A stretch of DNA of 48,205 bases from Blastococcus sp. KM273128 (lineage in GTDB: Bacteria; Actinomycetota; Actinomycetes; Mycobacteriales; Geodermatophilaceae). Positions 9,563-19,354 of this stretch are shown one piece after another. The position numbers and the translations under genes are program-made. The stretch is taken from positions 1 through 48,205 of the forward strand of contig NZ_SSXA01000022.1 in assembly GCF_021698975.1 (NCBI RefSeq). The letters run 5' to 3'. Position 1 is the stretch's first letter. Each line of letters starts with the position of its first letter. The notes below the pieces were generated by a model. It had not been told where the DNA came from, did no database searches, and worked only from the letters and a program-made list of their open reading frames with translations.

Positions 9563-10537
9563 CTACTCGGCGGGGGTGGTCTCGTCGCCGAGGATGTCGA
9601 CGACGCCGACGCCGGCCGGCAGCAGCCGCCCGTCCTCGTACACGCCGTAGCGCGGGTTGACGGTGATGTCGAGGCCGGCCCGCACCTCCTCCAGCAGCGG
9701 CTGGGCCGCCGTCTCCACCTGCTGGCCGGCCTCCTCGACCAGCTGCGGGCGGAGCTCCTCGAAGGAGGGGTAGGTCGTGCCGGCGCGGAAGGCGACGACG
9801 ACGCCCCCGGACTGGGGCACCGGCACCGCGACCGCCGTTCCCGGCGCCGCGTCGGCGAGCGGGGCGGCCAGCGCACCCGGCAGCTCGCCCGGTGCCCGCC
9901 GGTCGAGCTCGGGCAGCGTGAACTGGCCGGGGAACCGCGCGGCCACCGCCGGATAGCTCGCGGGGGCGGCGGCGAGCTCGGCCACCACCGCGTCGGCCGT
10001 GGCCTGGTCGGGCACGGTGATGTAGCCGTACTCGACCTGGGCCAGCGTCTCGCGGACCTCCTCGTACCGGGCGCGCAGGGCGGCCTCGTCCAGCGGCTCC
10101 GCCCCGCCCTCGTCGGTCGCGATCTCCTGGCGCACCAGCTGCTGGCGGACGCTCTCGCGGACGTCGGCGGGGGCGATGCCCTGCTGGGCGAGCCGGGCGA
10201 ACACGGTCTCCGGGTCGTCGGCGCCCAGCAGCTCCTCGATCCGGCGGGTCACCTCGGCGTCGGTCACCTGCACGTCGAAGCGCTGCGCGGCGGCGTCGTG
10301 CACCTCGGCCTCGACGAGCAGGCCGAGCACCTGGGCGGTGAGGTCCTCCCGACGCCCCTCGACGGCCGCGGCGATCCCGGGGTCCTGGAGCCGGGCGTCG
10401 ACCTGGGCCTGGAGCTCGTCCACGGTGATCTGCTCGTCGCCCACGTAGGCGGCGACGTCCGGCGCCGACCGGCACCCGGTCACGACGAGGACGGCCAGGA
10501 GTGCGGCGGTGCTGGCACGAGCGGTCCGGTGCTGCAT
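9563..10537 (-). CDS. SurA-like peptidyl-prolyl isomerase lipoprotein
   Basis: A 324-residue exported lipoprotein. An N-terminal signal ends in the lipobox LVVTGC. A SurA_N-type helical domain follows (YVGDEQITVDELQAQVDARL, and VRESVRQQLVRQEI). Next is a parvulin-like region with EYGYITVPDQATADAVVAEL, where sequence identity to active PPIases is weak. It probably acts as a chaperone for exported proteins on the outer face of the membrane. ATG at 10537 (MQHRTARAS) is used; a GTG one codon upstream is possible. It lies 48 bases after mfd and 31 before mazG. Confidence 0.85.
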   Translation of the reverse strand: MQHRTARASTAALLAVLVVTGCRSAPDVAAYVGDEQITVDELQAQVDARLQDPGIAAAVEGRREDLTAQVLGLLVEAEVHDAAAQRFDVQVTDAEVTRRIEELLGADDPETVFARLAQQGIAPADVRESVRQQLVRQEIATDEGGAEPLDEAALRARYEEVRETLAQVEYGYITVPDQATADAVVAELAAAPASYPAVAARFPGQFTLPELDRRAPGELPGALAAPLADAAPGTAVAVPVPQSGGVVVAFRAGTTYPSFEELRPQLVEEAGQQVETAAQPLLEEVRAGLDITVNPRYGVYEDGRLLPAGVGVVDILGDETTPAE

Positions 10538-10585
10538 CACGCGGCGAGACTGCCACACCGGGTGTGACGCAAGCCGCAGGTCGCC

Positions 10586-13500
10586 CTAGGACGCGGCGGC
10601 GACCGGCTGCTCGAGGACGGCCCGCAGCGTGGCGTGCAGGTTCTCCAGCAGGGCGACGTCGCGCAGCGGGGTGCGGCGGTCAGGGCCGACCGGCACCTTG
10701 AGCGAGATCATCCGCACCGCCGCCTTGTAGGAGGCGCCGTCGGCCAGCCGGGCCAGCCGCATCTGCTTCGACTCCGGCAGGTCCACCGGGCCGACCCGGA
10801 TGGTGCGGCCCTGCAGCGACACCTCGGTGATGCCCAGCGCCCGCATCGCCACCCGGAACCGGGCGACGGCCAGCAGGTTGAGCACCGGCGCCGGCGGGGC
10901 CCCGTACCGGTCGGTGAGCTCGTCGAGGACCGCCTGCGCCTGCTCCTCGTCCTGGATGGAGGCGACCTTGCGGTAGGCCTCCATGCGCAGCCGCTCGCCG
11001 GGCACGTAGTCGTGCGGCAGGTGCGCGTCGACCGGCAGGTCCACCCGGACCTCCACCGGCTCCGCGGGTGCCGCCTCACCGGTCACCTGCGCCCGGTAGT
11101 CGGCCACCGCCTCGCCGACCAGCCGCACGTAGAGGTCGAAGCCGACGCCGGCGATGTGCCCGGACTGCTCGCCGCCGAGCAGGTTGCCCGAGCCGCGGAT
11201 CTCCAGGTCCTTCATCGCCACCGCCATGCCGGCCCCGAGGTCGGTGTTGTTCGCGATGGTGGTCAGCCGGTCCACCGAGGTCTCGGTGAGCGTGCGGGTG
11301 GGGTCGTAGGTGAAGTAGGCGTAGGCCCGCTCCCGCCCACGGCCGACGCGGCCGCGGATCTGGTGCAGCTGGGAGAGGCCGAAGGTGTCGGCGCGGTCGA
11401 CGATCAGGGTGTTGGCGTTCGGGATGTCCAGGCCGGACTCGACGATCGTCGTCGCCACCAGGACGTCGTACTCCTTCTCCCAGAAGCCGACCATCACCCG
11501 CTCGAGCTCGGCCTCGCTCATCTGGCCGTGCCCGACGGCGACCCGGGCCTCGGGCACCAGGTGGCGGATCTTCGCCGCGGCCTTGTCGATCGACTGCACC
11601 CGGTTGTGGATCACGAACACCTGGCCGTCGCGCAGCAGCTCCCGGCGGATCGCCGCGGCCATCTGCTTGTCGTTCCACGCGCCCACGTAGGTCAGGACGG
11701 GGTGCCGCTCCTCGGGCGGGGTGAGGATCGTCGACATCTCGCGGATGCCGGTGAGGCTCATCTCCAGGGTGCGCGGGATCGGGGTGGCCGACATCGACAG
11801 CACGTCGACCGCCGTCCGCATCGTCTTCAGGTACTCCTTGTGCTCGACGCCGAAGCGCTGCTCCTCGTCGACGATGACCAGGCCGAGGTCCTTCCACCGC
11901 GTGGTCGGCTGCAGCAGCCGGTGGGTGCCGACCAGCACGTCGATCGCGCCGTCGGCGAGCTCGGCGAGGATCTGCCGGCTCTCGGCGTCGGACTGGAAGC
12001 GGGAGAGCACCCGCACCTTCACCGGGAACTGGGCGAACCGCTCGGCGAAGGTCTTGTAGTGCTGGTTGGCCAGCAGCGTCGTCGGCACCAGGACGGCGAC
12101 CTGCTTGCCGTCCTGCACCGCCTTGAACGCCGCGCGCACCGCGATCTCGGTCTTCCCGTAGCCGACGTCGCCGCAGATGATCCGGTCCATCGGCACCGGG
12201 TTCTGCATGTCGGCCTTGACCTCGTCGATCGCGGCCAGCTGGTCGGGCGTCTCCTGGAACGGGAACGCGTCCTCGAGCTCGCGCTGCCAGACGGTGTCCG
12301 GGCCGTAGGCGTGCCCCTGGGTGGCCATGCGGGCGGAGTAGAGCCGGATGAGCTCGCCGGCGATCTGCTTGACCGCCTTGCGGGCCTGGCTCTTGGTCTT
12401 CTGCCAGTCCGCGCCGCCGAGCTTCGACAGCGCCGGCGACTCCCCGCCGACGTACCGGGTGAGCTGGTCGAGAGCGTCGGTGGGGACGAAGAGCCGGTCC
12501 GGCGGCTGGTTCCGCCGCGACGGCGCGTACTCGACGATCAGGTAGTCGCGCTGCCCGCCGTTGACGGTGCGGCTGATCATCTCGATGTAGCGGCCGACGC
12601 CGTGCTGCTCGTGCACCACCAGGTCGCCGGGCTGCAGCTGCACCAGGTCGACGGCGTTGCGGCGGCGGGCGGGCATCTTCACCGCGTCGCGCATCGTCGT
12701 GCCGCGCTGGCCGGTCAGGTCGTGCTCGGTGACCAGGGCGAGCCCGACGCCCGGGAAGGCGAACCCGGCCTCGAGGTTGCCCTGGGTGACGTGGGTCAGC
12801 CCGGCGTCCGGGGCGGTGGCGACGTCGGGCACCAGCCGGACGCCGAGCTCGGCCTCGGTGAGCTGGTCGGCGGCCCGCTGGGCGGGGCCGGGCCCGGCGA
12901 AGGTGACGACGACCCGCCACCCGTCGCGGGACCACGTGCGCACCTGCTCGACGGCCTTCGGCACGTCGCCGGCGAACCGCTCGACCAGGGTCGCGTCGAG
13001 GGTCACCTGGCGCTCGTCGTCGTCCGCCTGCAGCGTGAACGCCCCGGTGGTCCACCAGGGCAGGCCGCGGCCGCGGGTCGCGGCCTCCACGTCGGCGAGG
13101 TCGCGGAACGACGACGCCCCGAGGTCCAGCGGCGCCTCCCCCGCCTCCGCGGCGGTCGCCCAGGAGGCCGCGAGGAACTCCTCCGCCGTGCGCACCAGGT
13201 CCGCGGCGCGGCTGCGCACCCGCTCGGGGTCGCAGACCAGCACGTGGGTGCCGGCCGGCAGCAGCTCGGTGAGCAGCTGCAGCTGCCCGGGCACGAGCAC
13301 CGGGGTCAGCGACTCCATGCCCTCGACGGCGATGCCCTCGGCCAGCTTGCCCAGGATCTCCAGCAGGCCCGGGTGCTCGACGGCGAGCGCCGCGGCGCGG
13401 GCCCGCACCTCCTCGGTGAGCAGCAGCTCGCGGCAGGGCGGTGCCCACAGCCGCTCGGGCCGCTCGTCGAGCGAGCGCTGGTCGGCCGCGGAGAAGTAGC

Positions 13501-14119
13501 GCAGCTCGTCGACCTCGTCGCCCCAGAACTCCACCCGCACCGGGTGCGGCTCGGTCGGCGGGAAGACGTCGAGCAGCCCGCCGCGGACGGCGAACTCGCC
13601 GCGCTTCTCGACCAGCTCGACGCGGGTGTAGGCGGCGTCGAAGAGCGCGCGGGCGACGTCGTCCAGCTCGGCGGAGCTCCCGGGCGCCAGCTCCACGGGC
13701 ACCAGGTCACCGAGCCCCGGCGCCAGCGGCTGCAGCACGCTGCGCACCGGGGCGACCAGCACGTCGATCGCGCCGTTCTGGCCGGGGTGGGTGAGGTCGC
13801 GCAGGACCGCGAGCCGCCGGCCGACGGTGTCCGCGCGCGGGCTGAGCCGCTCGTGCGGCAGCGTCTCCCAGGCCGGGAAGACCTCTACCCGGCGGTCGGG
13901 CACGAAGCAGCGGAGCAGGTCGGCGGTCGCGTCGGCGTCCCGCTCGCCGGCCGTGACCACGAGCACCGGGACGCCCCCGCCGCGGGCGAGCGCGGCGGCC
14001 ACCAGGGGCTGCACGGGCGGCGGCGCGGTGACCGCGAGCTCGGCGTTCCCGGCGGCGGCGACGACGCGCGCCATGCCGGGGTCGGTGAGGACGACGTCGA
14101 GCACGCCGCGCAGGGTCAC
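10586..14119 (-). CDS. mfd: Transcription-repair coupling factor Mfd
   Basis: A 1177-residue ATP-dependent translocase that removes stalled RNA polymerase and recruits UvrA. In order there are an N-terminal UvrB-like module (VFPAWETLPHERLSPRADTV), the RNA-polymerase-interacting domain with GDLVVHEQHGVGRYIEM, and the superfamily 2 motor with Walker A CGDVGYGKTEIA, DEEQRFG box II, SATPIPRTLEMSL and the RGRVGRG motif VI. A C-terminal TRCF domain (HLPHDYVPGERLRMEAYRKV) closes the protein. All motor motifs are intact. GTG at 14119 is preferred, with a GGAG ten bases upstream; the frame extends 13 more codons. It heads the minus-strand repair and housekeeping block. Confidence 0.97.
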   Translation of the reverse strand: MTLRGVLDVVLTDPGMARVVAAAGNAELAVTAPPPVQPLVAAALARGGGVPVLVVTAGERDADATADLLRCFVPDRRVEVFPAWETLPHERLSPRADTVGRRLAVLRDLTHPGQNGAIDVLVAPVRSVLQPLAPGLGDLVPVELAPGSSAELDDVARALFDAAYTRVELVEKRGEFAVRGGLLDVFPPTEPHPVRVEFWGDEVDELRYFSAADQRSLDERPERLWAPPCRELLLTEEVRARAAALAVEHPGLLEILGKLAEGIAVEGMESLTPVLVPGQLQLLTELLPAGTHVLVCDPERVRSRAADLVRTAEEFLAASWATAAEAGEAPLDLGASSFRDLADVEAATRGRGLPWWTTGAFTLQADDDERQVTLDATLVERFAGDVPKAVEQVRTWSRDGWRVVVTFAGPGPAQRAADQLTEAELGVRLVPDVATAPDAGLTHVTQGNLEAGFAFPGVGLALVTEHDLTGQRGTTMRDAVKMPARRRNAVDLVQLQPGDLVVHEQHGVGRYIEMISRTVNGGQRDYLIVEYAPSRRNQPPDRLFVPTDALDQLTRYVGGESPALSKLGGADWQKTKSQARKAVKQIAGELIRLYSARMATQGHAYGPDTVWQRELEDAFPFQETPDQLAAIDEVKADMQNPVPMDRIICGDVGYGKTEIAVRAAFKAVQDGKQVAVLVPTTLLANQHYKTFAERFAQFPVKVRVLSRFQSDAESRQILAELADGAIDVLVGTHRLLQPTTRWKDLGLVIVDEEQRFGVEHKEYLKTMRTAVDVLSMSATPIPRTLEMSLTGIREMSTILTPPEERHPVLTYVGAWNDKQMAAAIRRELLRDGQVFVIHNRVQSIDKAAAKIRHLVPEARVAVGHGQMSEAELERVMVGFWEKEYDVLVATTIVESGLDIPNANTLIVDRADTFGLSQLHQIRGRVGRGRERAYAYFTYDPTRTLTETSVDRLTTIANNTDLGAGMAVAMKDLEIRGSGNLLGGEQSGHIAGVGFDLYVRLVGEAVADYRAQVTGEAAPAEPVEVRVDLPVDAHLPHDYVPGERLRMEAYRKVASIQDEEQAQAVLDELTDRYGAPPAPVLNLLAVARFRVAMRALGITEVSLQGRTIRVGPVDLPESKQMRLARLADGASYKAAVRMISLKVPVGPDRRTPLRDVALLENLHATLRAVLEQPVAAAS

Positions 14120-14225
14120 GAGAGTTCCACTCCTGGGGGTTCCACCGGCCGCGCGCACACCGCCGGGTGCGATGGGGGGCCGGAGGACAAGGTTAGTCCC
14201 GGCCCGCCGGCCCCGCCGACGCGCT

Positions 14226-14258
14226 GCGGGCCCCCGACCGGTCCGGTCGGGGGCCCGC
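14226..14258 (-). terminator. Hairpin terminator after the PKD-repeat gene
   Basis: A perfect 14-base-pair GC stem (14226-14239 with 14245-14258) and a 5-base loop begin 18 bases past the stop at 14276-14278. No U-run follows, as is common in actinobacterial terminators. Confidence 0.7.
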
Positions 14259-14275
14259 TGCGGTGCGCCGGCGCG

Positions 14276-17200
14276 TCAGGCCTGCGCGAGGACCAGCGTG
14301 ATCATCGTGGCGCGGTTGCTGGGCGTGGGCACGGTGGCGGTCAGCCCGCCGACCGGCCCGGCCGCGACCGGGCCACCGCTGTCGGCCAGCAGCGTGGCGA
14401 TGTCACCGCTGCCCACGCCGGCGATGTTGCTGCGCTCGGTCACGCCGGCCGTCGGCGGCGTCCACTGCCGCTCGTCGCCCTGCTTGTCCGACCACACCGA
14501 CAGCACCCAGTTGCCCTCCGCGGCCGTGGCGACCGGGGTGGTGTGGGCGGTGCCCGCGCCGGCGGTCGCCGCGGTGAAGGAGCCCACGGGTCCGGCGGCC
14601 GAGGTGCCGGAGTAGGCCATCAGCTGCAGGGTCACCTTCGCCTGCCCGCTGAGCGCCACGCTCACCGCCGTCCCGGCGTCACCGGCACCGGCGACCCGGG
14701 AGAAGACCTGGGTCGTGGGGTTCTGGTCGTTGGCCGACACCCGCCCGACCTCGACCCAGCCCGCGGGGGCCGCGCCGGTCACCGTCGAGTTGGTCGAGAG
14801 CACCAGCACCATGCCGTCGCCGGCCTGCACCGACGCCGGCACCTCCAGCGCCGCGCTGGTGACCACCCGGTCGGAGGACCCCGCCGACCCGCGCAGCCCG
14901 ATGCCGGCGGTCACGGGCGGCGGCGGCGCGGCCACCGTCACCGTCGATGTGGCCACCGCCGTCGCGCCGCCGTCGTCGGTGACGGTGAGGGTGACCTCGT
15001 ACTCGCCCGCCGCGGCGTAGGTGTGCTCCGCCGTCGCCGTCGTCGCGACCTGCCCGTCGCCGAGGTCCCAGGCGAACCCGGTCACGGTGCCGTCGGCGTC
15101 CGTGGACCCCGTGGCGTCGAAGGTGCACGTCAGCGACGCGCAGGTGGACTCGATCGCCGCCGTCGGGGCCTCGTTCGCCGGCGGGGCGACGACGCCGCCC
15201 TCCGGGACGAGGACCACGGTGATCATCGTGGCGCGGTTGCTGGGCGTCGGCACCGTGGCGGTCAGCCCGCCGACCGGCCCGGCCGCGACCGGGCCGCCGC
15301 TGTCGGCGACCAGGGTGGCGATGTCACCGCTGCCGATGCCGGCGATGTTGCTGCGCTCGGTGACCCCGGCCGTCGGCGGCGTCCACTGCCGCTCGTCGCC
15401 CTGCTTGTCCGACCACACCGACAGCACCCAGTTGCCCTCGGCCGCCGTCGCGACCGGGGTGGTGTGGGCGGTGCCCGCACCACCGGTCGCCGCGGTGAAC
15501 GAGGCCACCGGGGTGGCGGCCGTGCCCGAGTAGGCCATCAGCTGCGCGGTGACCTTCGCCTGCCCGCTGAGCGCCACCGTCACCGTCGTCCCGGCGTCAC
15601 CGGCCGCCGCGACCCGGGAGAAGACCTGGGTCGTCGGGTTCAGGTCGTTGGCCGACACCCGTCCGACCTCGGTCCAGCCCGCGGGAGCGGCGCCGGTCAC
15701 CGTCGAGTTCGTCGACAGCACCAGCAGCAGCCCGTCCCCGGCCCGCACCGACGCCGGCACCTCCAGCGTCGCGCTGGTGACCACCCGGTCGGCGGAGCCC
15801 GCCGACCCGCGCAGGCCGATGCCCGACGGCGGCGGAGGTGCCGCGACGGTGACCGTGGACGTCGCCACGGAGGTCGCACCGTCGTCGTCGGTGACGGTGA
15901 GGGTGACCTCGTGCTCGCCCGCCGTGGCGAAGGTGTGCTCCGCCGTCGCCGTCGTCGCGACCTGCCCGTCGCCGAAGTCCCAGGCGAACCCGGTCACGGT
16001 GCCGTCGGCGTCCGTGGACCCCGTGGCGTCGAAGGTGCACGTCAGCGAGGCGCAGGTGGACTCGATCGCCGCCGTCGGGGCCACGTTGGCCGGCGGGAGG
16101 GTGCCGTCACCGGGGGCGAGGACGACGGTCAGCATCGTGGCGCGCCCGCTCGCGACCGGGACGGTGGCGGTGAGGCCACCGACCTGGCCGGCCGGGACGG
16201 GGGCACCACCGTCGGCCACCAGGGAGGCGATGTCACCGTTGCCGACACCGGCCAGGTTGCTCCGCTCCGCGGTCGCGGACGGCGCGGTGAAGGTGCGCGC
16301 CGAGGACGAGCGGTCCGCCCACACCGAGACCACCCAGCTGCCGGCCTCGACCGCGGCCGTCGGCGTGGTGTGGGCGGTGCCCCCCACGTCCGCGGCACCG
16401 GTGAACGCGGCGACGGGGGCCCGCCAGTCGGTGCCCGAGTAGGCCGCCAGCTGCAGGGTGACCTTGGCCTGCCTGCTCAGGTCCACCGTGACCGTGGCAC
16501 CGGCGTCGGCCTCCGTCGCGACCCGCGAGAACACCTGGGTGGTCATCGCGGTACCCGAGGTCTGGGTGCCCACCAGCTCGTAGCCGGCCGGCGCCTGACC
16601 GGTGGCGGTGGAGTTGGTGGTCAACGCCAGCAGCAGCGCGTCACCGGCCTGCACCGAGGCGGGCACGGTCAGGGACGCGGAGGTCACGACCCGCGCCGAG
16701 ACGCCGGCGGTGTCGCGCAGCGCGATGCCCTCGCCCGTGGCGACCGGCGCGACGGTGACCGTCTGCGTCGTGCTGGCCGAGGCGCCGTCGTCGTCGGTCA
16801 CCGTGAGGGTGACCGGGTAGCTGCCGGCCGTGGCGTAGGTCGTGCTCGCCATCGGCCCGGTGGCGGTGGTGCCGTTGCCGAAGTTCCACGAGTACGACGC
16901 CACGGAGCCGTCGCCGTCGGTCGACGCGGCGCCGTCCAGCGAGCAGACGAGGCCGAGGCAGTCGGCCGTGAAGGACGCGGTCGGCGCGACGTTGGGCTGC
17001 GGGCCGAGGAACATCGCGCGGGTCCGCCAGTCACGCCCGCCGCTGAGCGGGCCGGCCGCCGCGACCGTCGAGGAGCCGCTGGGCGCGCCGTTCACGAAGG
17101 CCACCGAGCGGAGCTCGCCGTTCAGCGAGTTGGCGTAGTGGAGCCGCCCACCCGACAGGAACATGCCGGCGGCGTAGTAGAAGCCGGAGCCGGCCGCCAC

Positions 17201-19036
17201 GAAGGTGTCCTCGGAGACGATGCCGCTCTCCGGGGAGAAGTAGCGGTAGTAGAGCGTCGCCGAGCCGCTGCGCGTGTAGTAGAGCCGGCCGTCGGCGTAG
17301 AACATCCCGGTGACCGAGGAGAGCTGGCTGCCGTAGAAGCTGGGCGCCATGCCGCGGTAGTAGCTGGTGACGCCGTCCCTGGTCCCCGCCGAGATGGTGC
17401 TCCAGAACGGGTCGTTGTACGGGTCGACGACGGTGGCCTCGCCGAAGGTGACCCCGTCGAAGGTGCGCTTGTGGAGGGCGTAGGAGCCCGACGCGGTCGG
17501 GTAGCCGTAGAAGAGGGTCCCGTCGACCATGAAGGCCCCGCGGGCCCGGCTCCAGTCGGTGCCGCCCTTGTCCACGCTGCCGTCCGCGGACGGGGTCGCC
17601 GCGCCCGTGAAGTAGCGGACGCGCACGTCGTTGGCGTCGACGCGCCCCCCGGTGGAGGTACGTCCGGCGAGGACCACGTTGGCCGGGAGCTGCCCGAGCT
17701 CCTCCGCCGCCGGCGTGGTGCCACCGTCGAGGGGGAAGAACGCCAGGCGCGGCCGCAGGTACTGCCGGTTGCCGATGTACTCGGTGTCCATGCCGACGTA
17801 GAGGCCGCGGCTGGTCAGGGTCAGGGCCTCCGCCCCGACACCGCGCGGATTGCGGCCGGGGTTCCACGACAGCGGCACCCCGGTGCGGGGGTCGAGCGCC
17901 GCGATGCCCGGCCGCCCGACGGCGCCGGGACGTGCCGCGTCGTTGCCGGTCGGGTTGTTCATCCACCGCTGGTGACCGCCGACGTAGACGGCGCTGCCGC
18001 TGACCGCGACGGAGAAGAGGGTGTCGCCACCGGTGTCGGCGATCCAGCGGGGCTGCACGTCCTGGCCGGTCGCGCCGGTCTCCCACCGGGTGGCGGTGTC
18101 GCAGAGGGTCCCCGTGAAGTGGGCGCCCGTGGTGACGATGACGAAGTAGGAGCCGTCCGGCGCGAACTCCACGTCGCGGACGTAGGAGTCGAAGGCGCCC
18201 GAGTAGCAGGCGGGCTCGAACCGTCGGGTGCGCCAGTCGGCGTCCACCGTCGCCTGCGCGGCATCCAGGCGCACCACCATGGCCTGGTCGCGCGGCTGAC
18301 CGTCGGCGATCCGGAAGTTGCCGATGGCGACCAGCCGGGAGCCGTCCGGCGAGATGTCGATCTTGGACACGCCGACCGAGGCCCGCGCCGTCCCGCGGGG
18401 CCAGTTGTGGTTCTCGAAGACGTCGATGCCCATGTACTCGTCGAGGGCACCGGTCGTCGGGTGCACCGTGGCGAGCCCGTTGTGGGGCACGCCGCCGACC
18501 GTCGAGAACACGCCCGCGACGTAGAGCCGGCCGCCGGCGAGCGCCAGGTCGTTGACCGCACCGTTGATGTTGCCGGCCCGGAACCCCGTCCGTTCGCCGG
18601 TGGCCAGCGAGACCTGCACGAGGTTGCGCGAGGCCGCGCCGTTGAGCGAGTTGAACGTGCCACCCAGGTAGACGGTGCCGTCCGGGCCCGCCGCGACCGC
18701 GTTGACCTGGCCGTTGGTCTTGGGGGCGAAGGCTCGGTCGATCGCACCGGTCGCGGGGTCGAAGGCGAAGACGTAGGGCTGGGCGAACTCGGCGCCGCCG
18801 TTGGTGGACGAGTCCCTGACCGCGGTGAAGGAGCCGACCACCACGATCCGGTCGCCGACCTCGGCGATGTCCAGCACCTTGTTGTCCAGCACCGCCGGGG
18901 TGCTGTCACCCGGCACCGCCGCCACGACACCGCGCTGGGCGGTGCCCACGGCCGACGCCGTCCCCGTGACGCCGACCAGCGCCACCAGGACGGCGGTCAC
19001 CACCAGGCCGCAGAGCAGCCGCATCCTCGACACCAT
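14276..19036 (-). CDS. Large secreted protein: beta-propeller-like N-terminus, three PKD domains, three repeated modules
   Basis: A 1586-residue exported protein. Residues 1-30 are a signal peptide (RLLCGLVVTAVLVALVGVTG, then ASA). About 35-500 has propeller-like repeats such as VVVGSFTAVRDSSTNGG, TVYLGGTFNSLNG and LYVAGVFSTVGG, each starting a blade and ending near a DPATG-like turn. A second repeat-rich segment runs to about 680. PKD domains follow near 683, 985 and 1292 (ASYSWNFGNG, GFAWDFGDG, GFAWDLGDG), each with two cysteines, alternating with three roughly 200-residue beta-rich modules. There is no sortase motif or C-terminal helix. It is probably a matrix or adhesion protein outside the cell; no enzymatic residues are visible. 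ATG at 19036 follows GGGGGGAC. Confidence 0.88.
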   Translation of the reverse strand: MVSRMRLLCGLVVTAVLVALVGVTGTASAVGTAQRGVVAAVPGDSTPAVLDNKVLDIAEVGDRIVVVGSFTAVRDSSTNGGAEFAQPYVFAFDPATGAIDRAFAPKTNGQVNAVAAGPDGTVYLGGTFNSLNGAASRNLVQVSLATGERTGFRAGNINGAVNDLALAGGRLYVAGVFSTVGGVPHNGLATVHPTTGALDEYMGIDVFENHNWPRGTARASVGVSKIDISPDGSRLVAIGNFRIADGQPRDQAMVVRLDAAQATVDADWRTRRFEPACYSGAFDSYVRDVEFAPDGSYFVIVTTGAHFTGTLCDTATRWETGATGQDVQPRWIADTGGDTLFSVAVSGSAVYVGGHQRWMNNPTGNDAARPGAVGRPGIAALDPRTGVPLSWNPGRNPRGVGAEALTLTSRGLYVGMDTEYIGNRQYLRPRLAFFPLDGGTTPAAEELGQLPANVVLAGRTSTGGRVDANDVRVRYFTGAATPSADGSVDKGGTDWSRARGAFMVDGTLFYGYPTASGSYALHKRTFDGVTFGEATVVDPYNDPFWSTISAGTRDGVTSYYRGMAPSFYGSQLSSVTGMFYADGRLYYTRSGSATLYYRYFSPESGIVSEDTFVAAGSGFYYAAGMFLSGGRLHYANSLNGELRSVAFVNGAPSGSSTVAAAGPLSGGRDWRTRAMFLGPQPNVAPTASFTADCLGLVCSLDGAASTDGDGSVASYSWNFGNGTTATGPMASTTYATAGSYPVTLTVTDDDGASASTTQTVTVAPVATGEGIALRDTAGVSARVVTSASLTVPASVQAGDALLLALTTNSTATGQAPAGYELVGTQTSGTAMTTQVFSRVATEADAGATVTVDLSRQAKVTLQLAAYSGTDWRAPVAAFTGAADVGGTAHTTPTAAVEAGSWVVSVWADRSSSARTFTAPSATAERSNLAGVGNGDIASLVADGGAPVPAGQVGGLTATVPVASGRATMLTVVLAPGDGTLPPANVAPTAAIESTCASLTCTFDATGSTDADGTVTGFAWDFGDGQVATTATAEHTFATAGEHEVTLTVTDDDGATSVATSTVTVAAPPPPSGIGLRGSAGSADRVVTSATLEVPASVRAGDGLLLVLSTNSTVTGAAPAGWTEVGRVSANDLNPTTQVFSRVAAAGDAGTTVTVALSGQAKVTAQLMAYSGTAATPVASFTAATGGAGTAHTTPVATAAEGNWVLSVWSDKQGDERQWTPPTAGVTERSNIAGIGSGDIATLVADSGGPVAAGPVGGLTATVPTPSNRATMITVVLVPEGGVVAPPANEAPTAAIESTCASLTCTFDATGSTDADGTVTGFAWDLGDGQVATTATAEHTYAAAGEYEVTLTVTDDGGATAVATSTVTVAAPPPPVTAGIGLRGSAGSSDRVVTSAALEVPASVQAGDGMVLVLSTNSTVTGAAPAGWVEVGRVSANDQNPTTQVFSRVAGAGDAGTAVSVALSGQAKVTLQLMAYSGTSAAGPVGSFTAATAGAGTAHTTPVATAAEGNWVLSVWSDKQGDERQWTPPTAGVTERSNIAGVGSGDIATLLADSGGPVAAGPVGGLTATVPTPSNRATMITLVLAQA
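14279..16985 (-). repeat. In-frame tandem duplications (PKD plus module units) inside the secreted protein gene
   Basis: Two almost identical units lie at about 14279-15199 (921 bases, 307 codons) and 15200-16108 (909 bases). For example the stretches from 14301 and 15222 match base for base over long runs, including silent positions. A third, more diverged unit lies at about 16109-16985. The near identity of units 1 and 2 implies recent duplication or gene conversion; the third is older. Boundaries are approximate. Confidence 0.85.
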
Positions 19037-19354
19037 GTCCCCCCGAACCCCGTTTCCCCTCGCACGGCGAACCCGGCGACACGTCGTCGGCGAGCTGCGT
19101 TCGGGCGGGAGCATCACAGAGCGTGGTCGGCTGGGTCGAGGCGCACGGTCACCATTCGCCCGTCCGGGTGCACCTCGGAAAGGGTGGTCCGCGCCGCGGG
19201 AGAAGCGGCGATCCGCTCGAACCGCTGGTCCGAGCAGCACAGATCACGCTGGGCGACGACGACGGGAAATCGACGGCCGGTGTCAGCCGGGCGATCCGCT
19301 TCGCCCACCGACCGCACCCGTATGACTACTTTACGTAGTTGACCAGGGTGATGG
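19037..19354 (-). other. 318-base upstream region of the PKD-repeat gene
   Basis: Contains no gene. From the start codon outward it has the leader TTCGGGGGGAC (19037-19047) and the promoter-like element at 19113-19141. At the far end, next to the stop of the hydrolase gene, is a small inverted repeat ACTAC-N5-GTAGT (19325-19339), the most AT-rich spot nearby. The latter could be a weak terminator or a protein-binding site. Confidence 0.5.
19113..19141 (-). promoter_or_regulatory. Promoter-like element shared with the EPS transferase gene
   Basis: Reading on the minus strand: TCGACC, 17 bases, TGATGC, with the 11-mer ACGCTCTGTGA at 19126-19116. The same layout (TTGACC, 17 bases, TGAGTG, same 11-mer) occurs at 34131-34159. 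The -10 part is a poor match to the usual TAnnnT, so an alternative sigma factor or an operator is as likely as a housekeeping promoter. Confidence 0.45.

Noticed and set aside
14279..16985. CRISPR array or satellite repeat
   Set aside because: Units are about 900 bases, in frame and coding; no short repeat-spacer pattern is present anywhere in the window.
10634..19342. A 2902-codon open frame on the plus strand
   Set aside because: It runs antisense through mfd and the PKD gene and exists because GC-rich third positions leave few stops on the other strand. It has no domains, is low-complexity (His/Arg/Gly/Val-rich) and has no ribosome site.
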